From Leptasterias polaris (taxonomy: Eukaryota; Echinodermata; Asteroidea; Forcipulatida; Asteriidae): a stretch of 64,000 nt of DNA. This document shows, piece by piece, positions 59,645 to 64,000 of this stretch; the first letter of the stretch is position 1; the number at the start of each line of letters is the position of its first letter. The notes beneath the pieces were generated by a model, which saw nothing but the letters and a program-made list of their open reading frames with translations, made no database searches and was not told the origin of the DNA. Both the position numbers and the translations under genes were made by a program. Where the stretch lies: NCBI GenBank assembly GCA_037783415.1, contig JAZGTN010000048.1, positions 1,116,001 to 1,180,000 on the forward strand. Reading direction: 5' to 3'.

Positions 59645-61784
59645 ATGGCTTCGTTAAACTCCGCAAATTCTTCATCCGAAAGCGCTGTCACTGTCACCAT
59701 ATCCGAGACGACTTACTACGTCATCGAGATTGTATTCGCTCTCTTTGCTTCAGTTGGAAATTTAGTTGTGATCATAACTTACTTACTGGAGCCTCGTTTA
59801 CGCAACACGCTCTCCAATATTTACCTGATTTCGCTTGCTGTAAGTGATTTCTGCATGGGGGCCATTGCTATTCCAATCATCCTTATCGCCTTACAAGGAG
59901 TTCCAAGATCTTTCCCGGCTTGTCTCTTTCTACTTTCTCTATTACTTTTGATCGATGTGGCATCAGTGTTTGCACTTCTAGCAATGACATTGGACAGGTA
60001 TTACTCCATAACCAGGCCGTTACGTTATTGCGTAATTGTCACAAAGTCACGTGCCGTAGCGGGCGCACTCCTAGCCTGGTTTGTTGCTTTCTTGTTTGTA
60101 ATTCCCATGCTGGCTGGTTGGCACAACGGACCCCCTTCCCAGCCCCAATGCTACTTCTTTGAGATTGTAAGTCTGGAGTATGTAACCTTTTTGTTCTTCG
60201 CGGCCATCTTGGTGCCATTTTTCCTGATGTGTTTTGTCTACATTCAGATTTACCTCATCATACGGAAACAGGTAAGGGTTGTGATAGTCTTATTTCAAGA
60301 CGTCATAGTTGACATCTAAAATATTAAAATTACGCCCTCGGTAGCTTTATTGAAAATCCAATGTATGAAACCAATAGACCGGGACGATAAGGTCACCATT
60401 GAGCTTCCGGGTACCTCTAAAACATCGGCTATGGGAGATTAACGTGGTTGCAATTTTGTGTGTTGTTTCTGTCACATAACATTTTTTCAACCCCCAAAAA
60501 CATTACGGTGGAATGATTACCGAAACTATCATTGTAATAAATATAATAAAATGAAATCTGAAAAATGAAAAAATAGTGCTCGACCTACAACATCCGGCTC
60601 GAAGTGTGAAATTGCGAATTTACGCCGACTGTGTTGTGCAAACCGTGTCGACTGCACTAGTAACGAACTGAAGTTATTTCAGGTTATTTTAAATAGGGAT
60701 AGGTATAAGTGATTCGTTACTAAGCGCGAAAACAGACCCTGTGTCGCATGGATTTTACGGGATGTTGCATGGCATCGCCAGGACAACGAGTTTCGCGCGG
60801 TTTGGATACCGTACTACTATTAAATATAGCAGCTTGCTCTAATTTCCATGTATGTACGTCAAGATTCACGACGAATTCCCTTTTGTTGCATGTTATTTAG
60901 GGTCAAACGTGAAGCGGAAATCAAAGTCAACTTTTAAAAATGAAATATTTTTCCAAGATTTACAAAATTGTTTAAAATTTTACAATTTCAAATTTAGCTT
61001 TTTTTTCAAACCATATTCAATGGGTGAAATTTATTTTTTTAAACATCGCAGTACAAGTTCTTCTCTAAAACAACTGCCACAATACATGCTGTAACTGCTA
61101 TTCGAGGTGCCCGGAAAATCCAGATTCTTGCCAAAGCTCGTACAATCTCGATGTCAACTAGCTCTTTAAATGATTACTAGCCTATACCGTGAAACCATTC
61201 CTTCCTCCATGGTGAAACTAAAATATTAAACCAACCGCCTTTCGAGGAGGGGCGGTACCGTTCGGCAAGTCGCCATTTTGCGCTTCTATCATACCACAGC
61301 TTGTAATAATAAAGAATCACTTGTAAACGTACTTATTGTCTTGTCTCTACAGCTCAAACAAATGAGAGTAGTTCACGACATTGGCAATCGTCTCCGCATT
61401 CAACAGTCGTCGGCTTCCGCTGGTGGGGAACAAAGTCGCACAGCACAACGAACGCAAGAGCCGTCGACGACGAATGGCGTCACGTGTGGGAACCAAAGTT
61501 CCCAGGACCAGCACGAGAACGAGTTCCGACGCATTAAACGCGAATGGCGAACGGCTTTGTTCTTTGCATTTCTTATGTTGTTTTTCTTTGTAAGCTGGGT
61601 ACCCATATTTCTTGCTGATGCTTTGATTTATTTTCAAGTGTACAGCATTCACCAAGATGTGATCAATTTGTTGGTGTTTTTGTCACATTTTAACAGTGCA
61701 TTTAATCCGTTTTTGTACACGCTTAAAGCTGACTTTCGGAACGCGCTAAAACGTCGGGTATTTTCGTGTTTTACTAACCGTTAA
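59645..61784 (+). CDS. Adenosine receptor-like class A GPCR
   Basis: A G-protein-coupled receptor of the plasma membrane. Two exons, 59645-60271 and 61353-61784, joined in phase 0 (AAACAG/GTAAGG to CTCTACAG), give 352 residues. The short N terminus has a sequon at N8. Class A marks: N39, D68, C93, DRY at 117-119, W145, C169, P191, SWVP at 290-293 and NPFLY in helix 7. Adenosine-receptor marks: PLRYCVIVTKSRA and PMLAGWHNG after helices 3 and 4, a loop-2 Phe-Glu (F172-E173) just after the cysteine, and LSHFNSAFNPFLY in helix 7 with the Ser-His pair (320-321). The position of the Asn that binds adenine (6.55) is Asp298 here, so ligand choice may differ. The intron falls in the third intracellular loop. 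Residues beyond exon 1 in the unspliced frame are intronic. Confidence 0.88.
60272..61352 (+). other. Intron of the GPCR gene
   Basis: Starts GTAAGG and ends in a pyrimidine-rich TCTTGTCTCTACAG. No repeat with defined ends was recognised, and the open frame at 60852-61094 shows no domain. Confidence 0.75.
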
Positions 61785-61929
61785 AGTTAAGTTCATAGAT
61801 TGGTAAAAACTCAAAAAGATTATGACCGTAAAAACTTATACTTGGTCATCAGAAGCACCGAAGCTTATTTCCAAGCTTATGATTTGTTTGTTTTACTGCA
61901 TTTTCTGTATTTCATTGTATTTAATTCTG

Positions 61930-62110
61930 TTGTTGATGTGAGGGGCTGTGTTCTTTGTAGAGCGCCATATAAATACCTTGTATTATTATTATTAGTAAAC
62001 ATTAATGTTTTGAGAAAGGATTTCCTTCGAAGTATAACATTTAAAAACATTTGAATCTGAGAAATGATTCATGCGTGATCGTTTCTCATACTTCTGAGGG
62101 TTGGTATCCG
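61930..62110. repeat. Retroelement tail and MITE fragment
   Basis: TAGAGCGCCATATAAATACC followed by a (TTA)n run at about 61979-61995 looks like the end of a SINE or LINE. Bases about 62000-62095 resemble the interior of the TTAA MITEs (CTGAGAAATGATTCATGCG). The frame at 62051-62272 has no recognisable domain. Confidence 0.45.
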
Positions 62111-62252
62111 TTTGTAGATGCTGCGGCTGGAGATTTCCGGTTGGTACCCGCTGTCATCTCTCAAACCGTGGATGGATATGACGTTCTTGTGAACTTTGAC
62201 AGTGACAGTACTGTTTTTTCAGAAGTAGGCAATGTATTAGCTGAAACGTTCA

Positions 62253-62427
62253 AATGTGACTTATGCATATGACGTCATTTGTGTAGGGCGCCCTCACCTA
62301 GAGGTCAAAAGGAAGATGTTCATTGGTCAGTCCTGTGCGCCGCGCGTACAAATCAGCGCGTTTCCATTGTTTCATCATCAGTTTACCTCTAAGATGGCGG
62401 CTTGGTGACGTCAATGCATAAGGTCTA
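62253..62427. mobile_element. Second copy of the CRE-ended 173-bp MITE
   Basis: Reverse-complement orientation to 40889-41061. The right end TGACGTCAATGCATAAGGTC is intact; the left end is slightly decayed. A further partial copy begins near 63890 and runs out of the window. Confidence 0.8.
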
Positions 62428-62432
62428 TTGTT

Positions 62433-63113
62433 CCTGCCAGAGATAGACAAAGGTCTACTCGTTTTTGAAACCTAACTTAATTATGGTTCTTGTGTGCTGC
62501 TGTATAAGTACAATGCACTTGTAGAGGAGAGTATTTAGACCGATCCCTTTCCGTATGTCCTTTTCGAAACCACTGCTAAGGTTAGGTCTCAGACTTAGGC
62601 AGTGTCTGTCTCTCTAGATGTTATTCCGTAACTTTTAACTTAGGCCTAAAATATTTTCAATCATAATGTTAAAAGAAGGCACATTGCAGTCTGACCGAGT
62701 ATAGTGTTTTACGTATATACATTGGAGGTTGCAGTGACATTCTAAACAATAGCAGTAATAACTCATCATGAAACTTACAAACCTGCCCAACAAAAAAATC
62801 TCTCGAGCGCTTTTGTTTTACTACTAGAGGAGAGTATTTGGAATGTGTACGTGCATACTCACGCCAATGTTGATTATTATACTACATAGTCAATACAATA
62901 GAAAACACGTTGAAAGTATTTGCGTCCGGAAATTGGACACTTTGTTTTGTTGGACGCCGTCATTATAGGTTCAATGATTAAACCTATTAGATGGTTGTTG
63001 TACCTCTCTGTTTAGTGGAAGTGCAACCTTGTACTTGTGCAGCACACACGAGCCATCATTAGGTTAGGTTTCAAAAACGAGTAGACATTTCTCTATCTCT
63101 GGCAGGAACAATG
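62433..63113. repeat. Inverted repeat pair with internal spacer
   Basis: Bases 62433-62540 (TTCCTGCCAGAGATAGACAA) are mirrored by 63005-63113 (CTATCTCTGGCAGGAAC). A direct repeat also links 62536-62620 and 63277-63360 (GTATGTCCTTTTCGAAACC). It may be a non-autonomous element or a rearranged pair. No coding capacity. Confidence 0.6.
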
Positions 63114-63509
63114 AACCCGCAGGCTATAGTCGGGGAAAAAACACACCAAACAAACAAAACAAAAACACTCGAGCCAAATTAAGTAGTATGCTTGAGATTG
63201 GACTGGTTTCCGACCAAACCTTTTCGCAGCAGCCAGCTTTCAATCATCATTATAGCAACATGAGGCTGGAAGGTAAAATAGACTGATCCCTTTCTGTATG
63301 TCCTTTTCGAAACCACTGCTTAGGTTAGGGCTCAGACTTTAATATTAGGCAGCGTCTGTCTATTTGAAGCCTCGCATCAACAGCGCATAATTTCAAAAGA
63401 ACTGATGGAGCCTGTGAAAGCCAAGGCAGTGGTATCGATAAGATTTGATTACACGCCATTGCAGACAGGAAGCACGGCAAAGTAACTGTTGTTTTTTCTT
63501 GGATCTCTT

Positions 63510-63880
63510 TAAAGGCACTGGACACTATTGGTAATTACTCAAAATAATTGTTAGCATAAAAACTTACTTGGTAACGAGCAATGGAGAGCTGTTGATAAAA
63601 CATTGTGAGAAACGACTCCCTCTGAAGTACGTAGTTTTTGAGAAAAAGGTAATTTCTCACTCAAATAATGAAAGACTTCAGTGATGCCTTTTATTAAATA
63701 GGCATCTGAAAGCACACAAATTTGTGCAACAAGGGTGTTTTTTCTTTCATTATTCTCTCAACTTCGATGACCAATTGAGTCCAAATTTTCACAGATTTGT
63801 TATTTTATGCATATGTTGGGATACACCAAGTGAGAATACTGGTTTTTGACAATTACCAAAGGTGTCCAGTGCCCTTCAAA
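63510..63880. mobile_element. MITE, reverse copy of 56713-57095
   Basis: The left border TTAA is followed by AGGCACTGGACACTATTGG. The right end reads ACCAAAGGTGTCCAGTGCCC, after which the border is mutated to TTCAA. Its interior is the reverse complement of the copy at 56713. Confidence 0.8.
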
Positions 63881-64000
63881 AGACATTCCGCTGTGACTTT
63901 ATCACGACGCCATTTTAGAGGTATAATGATAGTGAAACAATGGAACGCGTAAGAGGCACACTTGATGGGCCAACCTTCTTTTGACCTCTAGCCGTGACCG

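Noticed and set aside
62051..62272. 73-residue frame after the GPCR gene
   Set aside because: It overlaps a MITE end and a MITE-like fragment, and no splice borders or domain were found.

Overview
The window looks like a metazoan nuclear genome. Its genes are split by GT-AG introns, coding density is low, and interspersed repeats dominate. The transporter and receptor families, the many TTAA-flanked fold-back MITEs, a tRNA-derived SINE and echinoderm-like LINE fragments suggest a marine deuterostome, most likely an echinoderm (sea star or relative). The organism call is inference from remembered repeat families, not a search.

Layout. Bases 1-26,262 hold no gene I can support. This part is a nest of a large repeat of about 3 kb, present as one copy cut by the window start, two complete near-identical copies, one slightly diverged copy, a truncated copy and an inverted piece. 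It is bordered by short hairpins whose arms end in AGGTGTTCGG or CCGAACACCT, by poly(A)-plus-hairpin tail modules, and by blocks rich in the CRE-like palindrome TGACGTCA. A broken Ty3/Gypsy element and a broken LINE lie between copies. Bases 26,270-31,770 are duplicated flank, SINE and MITE sequence with one candidate orphan terminal exon. Bases 31,775-37,323 (minus strand) carry a five-exon SLC46-type transporter gene whose last exon I could not assign. Bases 41,548-44,837 (minus) carry a complete four-exon, 429-residue SLC16/MCT-like transporter gene. Bases 46,022-52,329 are a 6.3-kb element with long terminal inverted repeats and a TTA target duplication. It encodes a 1051-residue protein with a PIN/FEN-like acidic core and a C-terminal CXC domain. 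It sits in a 33-bp minisatellite beside an hAT-like element that itself contains a palindromic MITE. Bases 53,800-58,500 are tandem repeats, LINE, SINE and MITEs. Bases 59,645-61,784 (plus) carry a complete two-exon adenosine-receptor-like GPCR of 352 residues. The remainder is MITEs and inverted repeats.

The two transporters and the GPCR are ordinary host genes and show no sign of acting as one system. Diverged copies of the MCT downstream flank at 26.6-28.0, 39.5-41.5 and 58.2-58.5 kb suggest local segmental duplication. The most novel material is the PIN-like/CXC gene carried in a TIR element and the hairpin-tail repeat family with co-varying stem arms. Repeat boundaries are read by eye and are approximate unless a terminal motif fixes them.
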